The notes: generated by a model not told the origin, from the letters alone. Shown: positions 10,115 through 18,972, numbered from the stretch's first letter. The stretch: 64,000 bases of DNA from Rhodopseudomonas boonkerdii (GCF_021184025.1 NZ_CP036537.1:4154001-4218000); one strand, 5' to 3'. Translations and numbers: made by a program.

Positions 10115-10138
10115 CCTCTCCCCGCCTGCGGGGAGAGG
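10115..10138. terminator. Perfect hairpin after VOC gene (CCTCTCCCCGC type)
   Basis: CCTCTCCCCGC and GCGGGGAGAGG are perfect 11-base arms around a 2-base loop, 8 bases after the VOC stop. The same sequence type is a common dispersed intergenic palindrome in this bacterial group (from memory). There is no U tract, so it may be a repeat that works as a terminator rather than a classical terminator. Confidence 0.65.
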
Positions 10139-10247
10139 TCGACTGTAACGCGCCACAGCGCGTGGAAGTCGGGTGAGGGGGAGCCTCCACAGGCTCCGAA
10201 CGCGCTGATAGCCCCTCATCCGTCCCGGCTTCGCTATGCCGGGCCAT

Positions 10248-10270
10248 CTTCTCCCAGCAAACGGGAGAAG
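10248..10270. terminator. Hairpin at the end of the M20 peptidase gene
   Basis: CTTCTCCC and GGGAGAAG form 8-base arms around a short loop, ending 3 bases from the stop of the minus-strand peptidase gene. It is part of the same composite intergenic repeat that begins at 10115. Confidence 0.55.
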
Positions 10271-10273
10271 GCA

Positions 10274-11659
10274 CTACGGCACTCTGCTTTTAACTTCCCC
10301 CAAATCCCAGAAAAGGCCCGCCATGATGCGCAGTGCTTCGGCCGTCACCGGCTTGAGGATGTGCTCGTCGGGCGCGTGCTGCGAGCAGCCGGGATAGGAA
10401 TGCGGCACCCACACGGTGGGCAGCCCGAGAATATCCGTGAACACATCGTTCGGCAGCGAGCCGCCGAAATTCGGCAAGAGCGCTGGCGGCTTGCCCGTCG
10501 TCTTGCGCACCGACTCCACGGCCCAGCCGACCCATGGATTGTCGACATCGGTGCGCGAGGCGTTGAAATACTGCGACTGGCTCACTTTGACGTCGCCATA
10601 GCCCATCGCAGAGAGATGCTTCTCGATGGCCGGCACGACATTCTCGATGTCGGTGCCAACGACGAAGCGGAGCTGCAACACTGCATGCGCTTCACCGGGA
10701 ATGGCGTTCGCAGGGTTCGCGACATTGCCGGCATTGATCGCCAGCACTTCCAGCGTATTCCACGCATAGAGGCGCTCGGCGGGCGACAACCCCTCCTCGC
10801 CCCAGCCATGCGAGAGCGATGGCTCATCCGGCGTCGGCGACACCACCACATCGGCAAGCGCCGCGCGGATCTGGTTGGTGATGCGCGGCGGCTTCAAGGC
10901 GTCGAGCAAAATGCGGCCGTCACGATCGACCAGCGTCGATATAGCAGATGCGAGGATGGTGGCAGCGTTGGCGAGCAAGCCACCCCAATTGCCGGAATGA
11001 TGCGCTCCGTCGCGCAGCTTGAGATCGAGATGGATGCGGCGACCGCCACGGCAGCCAAGAAAAATGGTCGGGCGTTCGGCGGAGAGCCGCGGACCGTCCG
11101 AGGCGAGGAATAGATCGGCCTTCAATTCATCGCGCAGGCTTTCGCAAACCTTGGGCAGATCGGGTGAGCCGATCTCCTCGCCCATCTCGACGATGAACTT
11201 CACATTGAAGCCGAGCCTGCCGCCGCGCACCACATGCACGGCGCGGAGCGCAGCGATATTGATGGCGTGCTGGCCCTTGTTGTCGGCGGTGCCGCGGCCA
11301 TAGACGCGTTCGCCCACCGTCGTGCAGCGCCAGGGATCGAGGCCGTCGCGCCACTCGCCCTCCATGCCGGGCACGACATCGCCGTGACCGTACATCAGCA
11401 CGGTCGGCAGCTCGGCGCTTTCGTAATAGGTCGCGAGCAGGCTTGGCCCCCGACCCGAAGGCGACGGAACGATCTTCGTCGCAAAGCCGAGTGCGTTGAA
11501 TTGCGGCACCAGCTCCTTGTCGAGATAGGCCCGCAGCTCCTCGCCATGCTTGTCGCTCTGGCTCTCGGTCCTGTAGCCGACCATACGGTCGAGCACGGCG
11601 AGAAACTCGCCGGACTCGAAGTGCGCATCGATGTGCGCGATCACTCGTTCGCGCGACAT
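10274..11659 (-). CDS. M20-family metallopeptidase / amidohydrolase
   Basis: The 461-residue cytoplasmic zinc hydrolase has conserved metal ligands in order: MYGHGDVVP (His, then Asp), GRGTADNKGQ (bridging Asp) and EMGEEIGS (catalytic Glu pair). A dimerisation domain follows, and a late His ligand lies in HAPDEH. It resembles the dipeptidase/ArgE/CNDP group. Its ATG overlaps the stop of the aminotransferase-like gene by one base, and it is the third gene of an operon after the kinase and PLP enzyme. It probably releases an amino acid from a dipeptide or N-acylated precursor for its partners; that role is inferred from the operon. Confidence 0.88.
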   Translation of the reverse strand: MSRERVIAHIDAHFESGEFLAVLDRMVGYRTESQSDKHGEELRAYLDKELVPQFNALGFATKIVPSPSGRGPSLLATYYESAELPTVLMYGHGDVVPGMEGEWRDGLDPWRCTTVGERVYGRGTADNKGQHAINIAALRAVHVVRGGRLGFNVKFIVEMGEEIGSPDLPKVCESLRDELKADLFLASDGPRLSAERPTIFLGCRGGRRIHLDLKLRDGAHHSGNWGGLLANAATILASAISTLVDRDGRILLDALKPPRITNQIRAALADVVVSPTPDEPSLSHGWGEEGLSPAERLYAWNTLEVLAINAGNVANPANAIPGEAHAVLQLRFVVGTDIENVVPAIEKHLSAMGYGDVKVSQSQYFNASRTDVDNPWVGWAVESVRKTTGKPPALLPNFGGSLPNDVFTDILGLPTVWVPHSYPGCSQHAPDEHILKPVTAEALRIMAGLFWDLGEVKSRVP

Positions 11660-12999
11660 CAGAGCGTCGCGAACACGGCGTCGGCCTCGGTGAGGAGGCG
11701 ATCGGCATGCGCGGCCGTAAAGACCAGCGGCGGGCGAATCTTCAGCGTGTTGGCGGCGGCGCCGGTGGCCGAGATCAGCACACGGCGAGCGCGCAGGCCG
11801 TTGACGATTGCGGCAGCAGCAGCCGCATCGGGCTCCTTGGTGCTGCGGTCCTTGACCATTTCGACGCCAATATAAAGGCCGGAGCCGCGGACATCGCCGA
11901 TGCCCTGATACTTCTTCGCCAGCGCTTCGAAACCTTCGCGCAGGATCTTGCCGACCTTCAGGGAGTTCTCCACCAGCTTCTCGTCATGGATGACGTTGAG
12001 CACGGCCTGCGCAGCAGCCATGGCCACCGTATTGCCGCCGAATGTATTGAAGTAGCGATTGTCACGACCGAACCTCTCGACGATTTCCGGCAGCATCACC
12101 GCGGCGGCGACGGGATAGCCGTTCCCCATCGGCTTGCCCATGGTGATGATGTCGGGCGTGATGCCGTGGCGCTGATAGCCCCACAGCTTCTCACCGCTGC
12201 GGCCGAAGCCCGACTGCACTTCGTCCGCGATGAACACGCCACCAGCCTTGTGGATGACATCGACCACCGGCTGCAAGAGATCGGTCGGATGCGAGAAGAT
12301 GCCATCCGACGAGAACATGGAGTCGGCGATGAAGCAGGCAACGCCGGCGCCTCGGCGCTGCAGATCGACGATCTGTTCGGAGACCTTGTCGGCCATCCAG
12401 CGGCCCATATTTTCCGGCGCGATGCGATAGCTGTCTGGCGCCGGCACGCGGCGCACGAAAGTACCGAGCGGCGAGTACGGGCCGAGCGACGGCGAGAAGC
12501 CAGCGGTTAGCTCGGAATTACCGTGATAGGCCTCATCGGTGATGATGATACCCTGATTGCCGGTGTGATGCCTGGCCATACGCACGGCCAGATCATTGGC
12601 TTCCGAACCGGTGCAGGTGAACATTGCGTGGCGTGCCGGACCATCGAAGGTCGCGAGCAATTGCTCGGCGTAATCGAGGATGCCCTTCTGAATATAGCGC
12701 GTATGAGTACAGACGGTCTGCGCCTGCCTGGTGATCGCCTCGACCACGCGCGGATGACAATGGCCGATGGAAGCGACGTTGTTATAGGCGTCGAGATATT
12801 CATTACCTTGCGAGTCGTAGAGCAACACGCCGTTGGCGCGCGCAACCTCGACAGGATCCTTGTAGAACAGGCGATAGGCCGGGCCGAGCAGCGCGATGCG
12901 GCGTTCGACGAGCTCGCGGCTTTCAGGCGTGAGGCTGGAGGCCGTGGCGGGATCGAAACCGTTGACCATCTTGCCGCGCGGCGCTGACGTGACTGACAT
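11659..12999 (-). CDS. Class III PLP enzyme, phospho-lyase-like (AGXT2L type)
   Basis: The 446-residue protein is a class III aminotransferase fold with PLP-binding Asp259 in FIADEVQSGFGR and the Schiff-base lysine, residue 289, in ITMGKPMGNGYP. The GKPMGNG form is typical of the branch that contains ethanolamine-phosphate and phosphohydroxylysine phospho-lyases, rather than ordinary omega-aminotransferases, which usually have SKxLGGG/AGG (family knowledge). I chose the ATG at 12999 because AGGAG lies 6 bases upstream; an in-frame start at 13032 would overlap the kinase. The neighbouring kinase supports a phosphorylate-then-eliminate pathway. It could still be a true aminotransferase. Confidence 0.85.
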   Translation of the reverse strand: MSVTSAPRGKMVNGFDPATASSLTPESRELVERRIALLGPAYRLFYKDPVEVARANGVLLYDSQGNEYLDAYNNVASIGHCHPRVVEAITRQAQTVCTHTRYIQKGILDYAEQLLATFDGPARHAMFTCTGSEANDLAVRMARHHTGNQGIIITDEAYHGNSELTAGFSPSLGPYSPLGTFVRRVPAPDSYRIAPENMGRWMADKVSEQIVDLQRRGAGVACFIADSMFSSDGIFSHPTDLLQPVVDVIHKAGGVFIADEVQSGFGRSGEKLWGYQRHGITPDIITMGKPMGNGYPVAAAVMLPEIVERFGRDNRYFNTFGGNTVAMAAAQAVLNVIHDEKLVENSLKVGKILREGFEALAKKYQGIGDVRGSGLYIGVEMVKDRSTKEPDAAAAAAIVNGLRARRVLISATGAAANTLKIRPPLVFTAAHADRLLTEADAVFATL

Positions 13000-13025
13000 G
13001 GAATGCTCCTGTGATGCGTTCTTGG

Positions 13026-14186
13026 CTAACACGCGAGATCGATCAGCTGGTTGCCGAGATCGTCCATCGAGCGAGTGAGGAACCAGTCGATCTGGCCCCA
13101 GGTCATGTGGTTGTTGCGCAAGACGTAGTCCGCCACCGACGGCACGCGGTTCGCCATTGCGGTGGACAGCAAAATGCGCGTGGTGAGGCGCGACATGATC
13201 AGCGGCGGGATCAGCGCAAGCTCCTCCTCGGTGAGATCGGCGATGGCGAGATAACCACGCAGGAGATCGCGGCCATGGGCGAAAATCTCGCCTTCCATCT
13301 TCTCCGGCAGCTGGTTGAGCATCGCCGTCGAGACATCGATGGCGATGGCGGTACGTACGGTGTCGCCAAAATCGATGATACCGCTGATGAAAGTCGGAAG
13401 CGTGGGATCGACAACGACGTTCGAGAGCGTGAAGTCGTTATGCAGCACCTGGGTGCGGCAGCGCGAAAGCCGCGATTCGATGGTCGCAAAACGCGCAAAC
13501 ACGGTCTCCAGCCTTCCGCGCCAGCCGGTATCGGTAATTTCGGACAGCAGCGGCGCTAGGGTCGGCAGGTTCTTGACGTCCCACGGCACCACCCGCCCAT
13601 CGGCAGGATGGCTGAAATCCGCGAGCGCGAGGCGCAGCGTCGCCAGCAGCCGACCGATTTCTTCCCGGCCACGTACATCGATGGACACTTCGCCGAGCGG
13701 CTGGCCCTCGACGAAAGACATCATCCGGACCTGGCGACGCTGACCGGCGCGGTCGGTGTAGAGAAAGTGCCCCTCGCCCGCTGCATTGGGGATCACACGC
13801 GGGATCGGCAATTCGGGCGCACGGACCGCGACATGTTCGAGCACGCGGATCTGCAGATCGATTTCGGCGACATCCTCGGCCGGATTGGCAACCTTGAGCA
13901 CATAACGTCGGCCGCTGGCCGGCGCGATCCGGAAGGTATCGTCCTTTTCGGTGGCAAAACGGGTCGGCTTGCCGTCAATGCCAAAATGGGCGCGGGCCAG
14001 ATCCACGGCCTCCGCCTCGCTCATGTTTATATACGATGCCGCGAGGCCGCTCTGCATTGCAATCGGAGCGGAAGTCTCGCGTTTCACTTGGGCATCCACT
14101 TGGTTGATCCAATCTCGATTCGGAACCGGCGCTGGCATGCAAGCCGGTCTGATCGACATTGGCAACGCCGATGTCCATTCTAGCAA
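13026..14186 (-). CDS. APH-family small-molecule kinase (hydroxylysine-kinase-like)
   Basis: The protein is up to 386 residues, with the aminoglycoside phosphotransferase/choline kinase fold. The catalytic loop is VLHNDFTLSN (HxDxxxxN) and the metal-binding Asp is in GIIDFGDTVRT. The start is uncertain: the longest frame begins at a TTG (14186), and internal ATG codons at residues 10, 17, 44 and 55 are alternatives; the conserved part begins near the last of these (SEAEAVDLARAHFGI). It is the first gene of the operon with the class III PLP enzyme and M20 peptidase. In vertebrates the same two families form the hydroxylysine kinase / phosphohydroxylysine lyase pair. It is unlikely to be an antibiotic resistance gene. 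Confidence 0.82.
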   Translation of the reverse strand: MLEWTSALPMSIRPACMPAPVPNRDWINQVDAQVKRETSAPIAMQSGLAASYINMSEAEAVDLARAHFGIDGKPTRFATEKDDTFRIAPASGRRYVLKVANPAEDVAEIDLQIRVLEHVAVRAPELPIPRVIPNAAGEGHFLYTDRAGQRRQVRMMSFVEGQPLGEVSIDVRGREEIGRLLATLRLALADFSHPADGRVVPWDVKNLPTLAPLLSEITDTGWRGRLETVFARFATIESRLSRCRTQVLHNDFTLSNVVVDPTLPTFISGIIDFGDTVRTAIAIDVSTAMLNQLPEKMEGEIFAHGRDLLRGYLAIADLTEEELALIPPLIMSRLTTRILLSTAMANRVPSVADYVLRNNHMTWGQIDWFLTRSMDDLGNQLIDLAC

Positions 14187-14270
14187 TCTCGATGCCAGTT
14201 GTCAGGATATCCGCGGCACCCGGCCGCCAATCGCCGGATGGATACCCCCCAGCAAGCTCATATCGAGCAC

Positions 14271-14525
14271 TTACCTGGTGCGGACGGTCCCGGTGGGTCC
14301 GCGCAGATCGGACAGCGGCACGCAGCTCTTCTTGCGGCGCTGGTTGTTCGGCGCCCCCTGCACCTTCAGCACCTTGCCCGCGGAGCAAGAGCCGTTATCG
14401 ACATAGACGGTGGAATAAGGATCCATCGCGAGAGGTTCGAAAGACAGAACTCTCTGCGCTGCCGACGGGTGAACCATGGACAATGTGAGGGCTGCAGCGA
14501 CAAGCCCAAGCCAAACTGAACGCAT
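14271..14525 (-). CDS. Small secreted protein, unknown function
   Basis: The 84-residue protein has a clear signal peptide (MRSVWLGLVAAALTLSMVHP, with cleavage near SAAQ). The mature part is about 60 residues with two cysteines (NGSCSAGKVLKVQG and KKSCVPL) that may form one disulfide. I chose the ATG at 14525 because it gives the signal peptide directly; frame upstream to 14597 is lower quality. I believe similar short proteins are widespread in Bradyrhizobium relatives but cannot name a function. It sits downstream of a small predicted membrane protein on the same strand. Confidence 0.65.
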   Translation of the reverse strand: MRSVWLGLVAAALTLSMVHPSAAQRVLSFEPLAMDPYSTVYVDNGSCSAGKVLKVQGAPNNQRRKKSCVPLSDLRGPTGTVRTR

Positions 14526-14530
14526 CAATC

Positions 14531-14761
14531 CTATCTCGCGTAAATAACCAGACCCGCGATGACGACCATGGCCGCCACCGCAAACAAGTGGGCACAAGCG
14601 ACCGATACAGCTTCGACCGCGGGCCCTGCTTTTTGCTTCAGCCCGGATACGGGCATGCGCGACGCGGGCTGCGCCTTGGAGCGAGATATCGTCAATTGAA
14701 CAGTCCCCGATGCCGGCGCGACAACGTCCCTATGCGCCAACGGCCACAAACTCCGCATCAA
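14531..14761 (-). CDS. Possible small membrane protein
   Basis: The frame encodes 76 residues with one hydrophobic C-terminal stretch (HLFAVAAMVVIAGLVIYAR). The N-terminal half is polar and Ser/Ala/Pro-rich. It ends 5 bases before the start of the secreted-protein gene on the same strand, which supports a two-gene unit. There is no recognised family, and the start could be any of several codons. The evidence is a membrane segment and position only. Confidence 0.35.
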   Translation of the reverse strand: MMRSLWPLAHRDVVAPASGTVQLTISRSKAQPASRMPVSGLKQKAGPAVEAVSVACAHLFAVAAMVVIAGLVIYAR

Positions 14762-14828
14762 ATGAGGCGAGAGTGAGTCATGAACATGACATGAGACGAT
14801 TGACCGCCGGCGCCTCCGGGATCATGCT

Positions 14829-15164
14829 CTAGTTATCCTGCGTCGCCCATGCCCTGCCGGCTTGTGCGACACCCGGTGCGACATCGCGCCCGCAATTCTC
14901 TGCAGCGCGTTCGAATTGCTCCTGAATTTCAGGCGTCACCGCTCCACCTGCACTGTCGATCTCGCGCAGAGAAATTGTCGAGGTGAATTCGGCCGCGAAG
15001 CATCTGCAAAACTTTCTTGAATCGTTCGAAGGACGGTTCGGGCGCTTGCGGAAATGATTTGAACAGCTCTTTTCCAGGTTGGATGCCATCTGGTCGATTT
15101 CATTGGCCGACGCAAGGGATGCGCAGGCGAGCGCCAACGCGATTGCTACGCCTCTAGACCGCAT
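14829..15164 (-). CDS. Small secreted cysteine-containing protein, unknown function
   Basis: The 111-residue protein starts MRSRGVAIALALACASLASA, a classical Sec signal peptide with cleavage near ASANE. The mature part has four cysteines (SCSNHF, KFCRCF, NCGRD) spread over about 60 residues, which would suit disulfides in the periplasm. The ATG at 15164 fits the signal peptide; an extension to 15257 adds a charged, improbable leader. It is divergent from the three-span membrane protein at 15343. I do not recognise a family. Confidence 0.6.
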   Translation of the reverse strand: MRSRGVAIALALACASLASANEIDQMASNLEKSCSNHFRKRPNRPSNDSRKFCRCFAAEFTSTISLREIDSAGGAVTPEIQEQFERAAENCGRDVAPGVAQAGRAWATQDN

Positions 15165-15292
15165 CCTACCGTTTCGCGCCAAGGTTCCGATCCCAAATTC
15201 ACATGCAACTGTCATACTATACCTTGGTTTCGCGCATTTATGACGCTTTGTATTCATCCCCGTTCGGGCCGCGCCTTAAACTGGGATGAATT

Positions 15293-15306
15293 GTCGCAAA
15301 TGCGAC
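15293..15306. promoter_or_regulatory. Palindrome GTCGCA-AA-TGCGAC upstream of membrane protein gene
   Basis: Perfect 6-base arms flank AA, about 37 bases before the ATG at 15343. The core TCGCAAATGCGA matches the palindrome at 19027-19042 (TCGCAGATGCGA) at 11 of 12 positions, suggesting one regulator acts at both sites. No known regulator is assigned. Confidence 0.4.
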
Positions 15307-15342
15307 GGTTGAATCCGTCATCCCCAGCGGAGATGGTCGCGC

Positions 15343-15783
15343 ATGGGACGAATCCTGGAATTGATCGCGATCATCGTGATCGGCGGCGGGAGCGCGGCGC
15401 TGTTTGCCTATTCGATGGGCTCGCTCGCGATGGACGAATTCGGCCTTGGCAGCCGGCAGCTCGTCTCAATTTCGCTATTGTCCGCAGGTTTTATCGCCTT
15501 GTTACTTGTTGTCGAGTTCCTCGGCACGTTCAGGACCGCCGCCGCGTCACAAGACGACGGCCCTCAACGGGAAAGCTTGATGCATCAGATCACCAAGGCC
15601 GATATCGTCATTTCCGTGGGCCGCGGCCTCATCATGGCCGCCGCGATTGTTGGAGCGACGTATTATTTCGGCAGCTGGTATCTTGGCGGCGAAGGCCTGG
15701 AAGCACTGTTCCACGGCGCGGATGACCACATCGCAGCTTCAGTCGAAAGCTCGATGACACCGAAAACCGAAGCCACGCAGTAA
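15343..15783 (+). CDS. Three-span inner membrane protein, unknown function
   Basis: The 146-residue protein has hydrophobic segments near residues 5-27 (LELIAIIVIGGGSAALFAYS), 40-62 and 90-112, and a short acidic tail. The linker between spans 2 and 3 (TAAASQDDGPQRESLMHQI) is polar and probably cytoplasmic. I cannot assign a family. It is convergent with ugd and may belong to the edge of the polysaccharide locus, because the palindrome in front of it resembles the one in front of the initiating sugar transferase gene. Confidence 0.6.
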   Translation: MGRILELIAIIVIGGGSAALFAYSMGSLAMDEFGLGSRQLVSISLLSAGFIALLLVVEFLGTFRTAAASQDDGPQRESLMHQITKADIVISVGRGLIMAAAIVGATYYFGSWYLGGEGLEALFHGADDHIAASVESSMTPKTEATQ

Positions 15784-15807
15784 CGCAGCTTCGGTCTCAT
15801 CGCAAAT

Positions 15808-17127
15808 TCAATACGCGACGGATTGCGGACGGCCGACACCGCTGTAAAGGAAGCCGTTGCGGATCACTTCGTCAGGCGAATAGATGTTGCGGAGATCGAC
15901 GATCACCGGACAAGCCATGATCGACGCCATTTCCTTCAGATCAAGTGCGCGGAACTGCTCCCACTCGGTGACGATGGTCACCGCATGGCTGCCGCGTGCG
16001 CAATCATAGGCGCTGTCGCAGAAGATGACGTTCTCGAACACCTTCTTCGCCTGCTCCATCCCGACGGGATCGTAGATGCGAATCTCGGCACCCATGTCCT
16101 GCAATGCGGTGATCAACGGGATCGACGGCGCATCGCGCATGTCGTCGGTGTTCGGCTTGAAGGTAACGCCCAGGATCGCGATGGTCTTGCCGCGCAGATT
16201 GCCGCCGAACGCATGCGCCACCTTGCGGGCCATCGCGCGCTTACGCTGGTCGTTCACCGCGACAACCGTCTCGACGATGCGCAGCGGCGCTTCATGATCC
16301 TGACCGGTCTTGATCAGCGCCAATGTATCCTTCGGAAAGCATGAACCCCCATAGCCGGGACCGGCATGCAGGAATTTGCTTCCGATGCGGTTGTCAAGGC
16401 CTATGCCGCGCGCCACTTCCTGCACATTGGCGCCGACCTTTTCAGCCAGATCCGCAATCTCGTTGATAAAGGCCACCTTGGTAGCAAGAAAGGAATTGGC
16501 CGCGTATTTGGTGAGTTCCGCCGTGCGACGGTCGGTGTAGAGGATAGGCGACGCATTCAGGTGCAGCGGGCGATAAACTTCGGCCATGACCTGCTTGGCG
16601 CGCGTATCGCTCGAGCCGATGACGATGCGATCCGGATGCTTGAAGTCGCGAATTGCCGCGCCCTCACGCAAAAATTCCGGATTGGAGACAACCGCGAATT
16701 CGGCATCGGGATTCTCCTCGCGAATGATGCGCTCAACCTCGTCGCCGGTACCAACCGGCACGGTAGACTTGTTCACGATCACCGTGAATTTGGTGATCGA
16801 TTTGGCGATCTCGCGGGCTGCTGCATAGACATAGGTCAGATCGGCATGGCCGTCGCCACGCCGCGACGGCGTGCCCACCGCAATGAAAACGACCTCGGAA
16901 TCGCTCACCGCCTTGGTGACGTCGGTGGCGAAGCTGAGATGCTTCTGTTTGACATTGCTGGCGACCAGCGCGTCGAGACCCGGCTCGTGGATCGGGATCT
17001 CGCCGCGATTGAGCGCGTCGATCTTGCCCTCGTCGGTATCGACGCAGGTGACGTGGTGACCGAAGTCCGAAAAGCACGCACCCGACACCAGCCCGACATA
17101 GCCGGCGCCAATCATGGCAATTCGCAT
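15808..17127 (-). CDS. ugd: UDP-glucose 6-dehydrogenase
   Basis: The 439-residue NAD enzyme oxidises UDP-glucose twice to UDP-glucuronate. The NAD site is at the start (MIGAGYVGLVSGACFSDFG). The catalytic cysteine is in GPGYGGSCFPKDTLAL. The C-terminal UDP-binding domain begins after ILGVTFKPNTDDMRDAPS. Full length and all key residues are present. It lies at the left edge of the polysaccharide locus, which implies that the polymer contains glucuronic acid or a sugar derived from it, such as xylose or galacturonic acid. The upstream gap holds a dispersed palindrome at 17190-17236. Confidence 0.97.
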   Translation of the reverse strand: MRIAMIGAGYVGLVSGACFSDFGHHVTCVDTDEGKIDALNRGEIPIHEPGLDALVASNVKQKHLSFATDVTKAVSDSEVVFIAVGTPSRRGDGHADLTYVYAAAREIAKSITKFTVIVNKSTVPVGTGDEVERIIREENPDAEFAVVSNPEFLREGAAIRDFKHPDRIVIGSSDTRAKQVMAEVYRPLHLNASPILYTDRRTAELTKYAANSFLATKVAFINEIADLAEKVGANVQEVARGIGLDNRIGSKFLHAGPGYGGSCFPKDTLALIKTGQDHEAPLRIVETVVAVNDQRKRAMARKVAHAFGGNLRGKTIAILGVTFKPNTDDMRDAPSIPLITALQDMGAEIRIYDPVGMEQAKKVFENVIFCDSAYDCARGSHAVTIVTEWEQFRALDLKEMASIMACPVIVDLRNIYSPDEVIRNGFLYSGVGRPQSVAY

Positions 17128-17189
17128 TGCATGTCCTGTCTTTTTATAAGTCCGCAGTCAGAACGACCCGGACGCCCCCAGTTTGTAGG

Positions 17190-17236
17190 GGCATGATCTG
17201 ATCCGAAAACCGGCAGCCACTTTTCGGGATCATGCC
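17190..17236. repeat. GGCATGATC-type dispersed palindrome
   Basis: GGCATGATCTGATCCGAAAA on the left is matched by TTTTCGGGATCATGCC on the right around CCGGCAGCCAC. This is one of the most frequent intergenic palindromes in Bradyrhizobium and Rhodopseudomonas genomes (from memory). Between two co-directional genes it may limit read-through from the FkbM gene into ugd. Confidence 0.8.
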
Positions 17237-17252
17237 TTGATGCCGTCACCCC

Positions 17253-18044
17253 TCAGCTGCTGAGCAGCAACTCGCCGTCGAGGTGTCGCGGAAAGAAGAA
17301 GAAGTTGTTCACGTAGGATTGCCCGGGTTTGCGGCCACCGTTGGGCAGCAGCGCATCGGAATCCTGCATCGTCCCGATATCGAAGAATTCAACGGGGACG
17401 ATATCGTCATCGGCAAGGAAATAGCCGCGATAGTCCTTGCTCTCGAAGAATTCGAAGATCGATTTCGTGGCATCCGTGCGATGTCGGTCCTCCGCCTCGA
17501 CAAGAAAGATCGGCTGGCAGCGGTCGATCAGGCCGGTCGCTCCCTTCAGAACGTTGAGTTCGTGCCCTTCCACATCGACCTTTACGAAAGCCACCTCGTC
17601 CTTCATGACGCCATCGAGCCGCGCCAGCGGCACATGAGCGGCGACGACATTGGTGACATTTGGCGCGTGCGACTGTTCGAGCGAGGCGAGACCATGGACG
17701 AGCCCGTCATCGCTCTGCGGAATGTAAAGGTCGGCATCGCCCTCATGGTCCGATAGCGCGATCTCGTGAATGCTGACATTCGATGCCGAAGTCCGGCGCA
17801 GCAGTGTCGCCATGTCGTGAGACGGCTCAAAAGCATGTACCTTGCCCGACAGCCTGGCCAGCTTTTGCGTGTAGAGCCCGACATTGGCGCCGACATCGAC
17901 GGTGACGGCGCCGGCCGGCACGATCTTGTCGAGATAATTCAGTTCGCGCTCCGCCGATTTCGGCCGCTTCATAAAGCGCCAGCGCAGCCACATGGAAGGG
18001 AACGCGTCCTTCAAAATCTGCTTGGTCCGTTGTATGGCGGTCAT
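17253..18044 (-). CDS. FkbM-family methyltransferase
   Basis: The 263-residue SAM-dependent methyltransferase has the binding motif VTVDVGANVGLYTQKLARL, then FEPSHDM (acidic ribose contact) and a central VAFVKVDVEGHELNVLKG, which is the FkbM hallmark. I chose the ATG at 18044 because AGAGGA precedes it by 5 bases; a longer frame to 18101 is possible. In polysaccharide loci such enzymes usually O-methylate a sugar, so it may modify the exopolymer. It sits between ugd and the initiating sugar transferase on the minus strand. Confidence 0.87.
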   Translation of the reverse strand: MTAIQRTKQILKDAFPSMWLRWRFMKRPKSAERELNYLDKIVPAGAVTVDVGANVGLYTQKLARLSGKVHAFEPSHDMATLLRRTSASNVSIHEIALSDHEGDADLYIPQSDDGLVHGLASLEQSHAPNVTNVVAAHVPLARLDGVMKDEVAFVKVDVEGHELNVLKGATGLIDRCQPIFLVEAEDRHRTDATKSIFEFFESKDYRGYFLADDDIVPVEFFDIGTMQDSDALLPNGGRKPGQSYVNNFFFFPRHLDGELLLSS

Positions 18045-18165
18045 CGCAGTCCTCTTTGTTCGAGGCAGTTTCGATCTGAAGAACGTCTGGATGCGCGGCA
18101 TCTCGCATCAGGCAGCCGGATACGTCCCTGCCGCTCGCATCCTTCCGGACGAGCAGTCACTGAAG

Positions 18166-18972
18166 TCAGAATGCGTTGCCGGAAATGAATTCCTTGCGTA
18201 CCGTCCGAACGATGATCCGGATATCCTGGGCCATGGACCAGCTCTCGATATAATCGAGATCATAATCAATGCGGGCGATCGCCAGCTTAGGGTCAACGGT
18301 GCTTCCCCGGCAGCCGCTGATCTGAGCAAGACCCGTAATCCCGGGACGCGCGCTATGGCGCTGGAAGTAGTAGGGTACGAGATCTTCATAGAGCATGTTG
18401 GCAGCCAGCATTCCCGGCACATGAGGACGCGGCCCGACCAGCGACATGTCACCCTTCAGCACATTAATAAGCTGGGGCAGTTCATCGAAACTCGTCTTGC
18501 GCAGAATCCTGCCAATCCAGGTTACGCGCGCATCTCCCTGCACCGTCTGTCGAACGCCAAACTTGTCCCCGAGATCGTTCCGCATTGAGCGGAACTTGTA
18601 GATCTTGAAGACGCGGTTGCGATAGCCGTAGCGATACTGCGTGAAGAACACCGGCCCGGGTGATGTCAACTTGATGATCGCGGCAACAATCAGGAAAAAG
18701 GGCAGGAAAAACACCAGCGCCGCCCCCGACGCTGTGACATCGAACAATCGTTTGGTGAGGGACGCTGAGGGTTCCCGCCTGATAAGCGCCTTGTTGCGAC
18801 GACCGCGATAAGCGCCTTTTCCATAGATTCCGTAACCACCGGCAAGCTCCACCGGCCGCGTCGAGATAAACTGTTGCCCTTTCCAGAGTGGAGTCACCTT
18901 GCTTCGTTCAAGACCGACTGAAACAGTAGAGACCATTTGATTGACGCTCCCTGCTGGAACCGTGGTGGACAT
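18166..18972 (-). CDS. ExoY/WcaJ-type initiating sugar transferase
   Basis: The 268-residue membrane enzyme transfers a sugar-1-phosphate to undecaprenyl phosphate, starting the repeat unit. After about 70 residues of polar N-terminus come KRLFDVTASG, one hydrophobic segment (ALVFFLPFFLIVAAIIKL), and the catalytic region: KIYKFRSM, RKTSFDELPQLINVLKGDMS, VGPRPHVPGM and YDLDYIESWSM. It is a short ExoY-type enzyme, without the extra N-terminal membrane domain of WbaP/WcaJ. It is divergent from the export operon across about 850 bases that contain two palindromes. Confidence 0.93.
   Translation of the reverse strand: MSTTVPAGSVNQMVSTVSVGLERSKVTPLWKGQQFISTRPVELAGGYGIYGKGAYRGRRNKALIRREPSASLTKRLFDVTASGAALVFFLPFFLIVAAIIKLTSPGPVFFTQYRYGYRNRVFKIYKFRSMRNDLGDKFGVRQTVQGDARVTWIGRILRKTSFDELPQLINVLKGDMSLVGPRPHVPGMLAANMLYEDLVPYYFQRHSARPGITGLAQISGCRGSTVDPKLAIARIDYDLDYIESWSMAQDIRIIVRTVRKEFISGNAF

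Noticed and set aside
13026..14186. Antibiotic (aminoglycoside) resistance kinase
   Set aside because: The fold is APH, but operon context with a phospho-lyase-type enzyme and peptidase points to a metabolic amine kinase.
16366..17196. Plus-strand frame of 276 codons
   Set aside because: It is antisense to ugd, whose catalytic and NAD motifs are complete.
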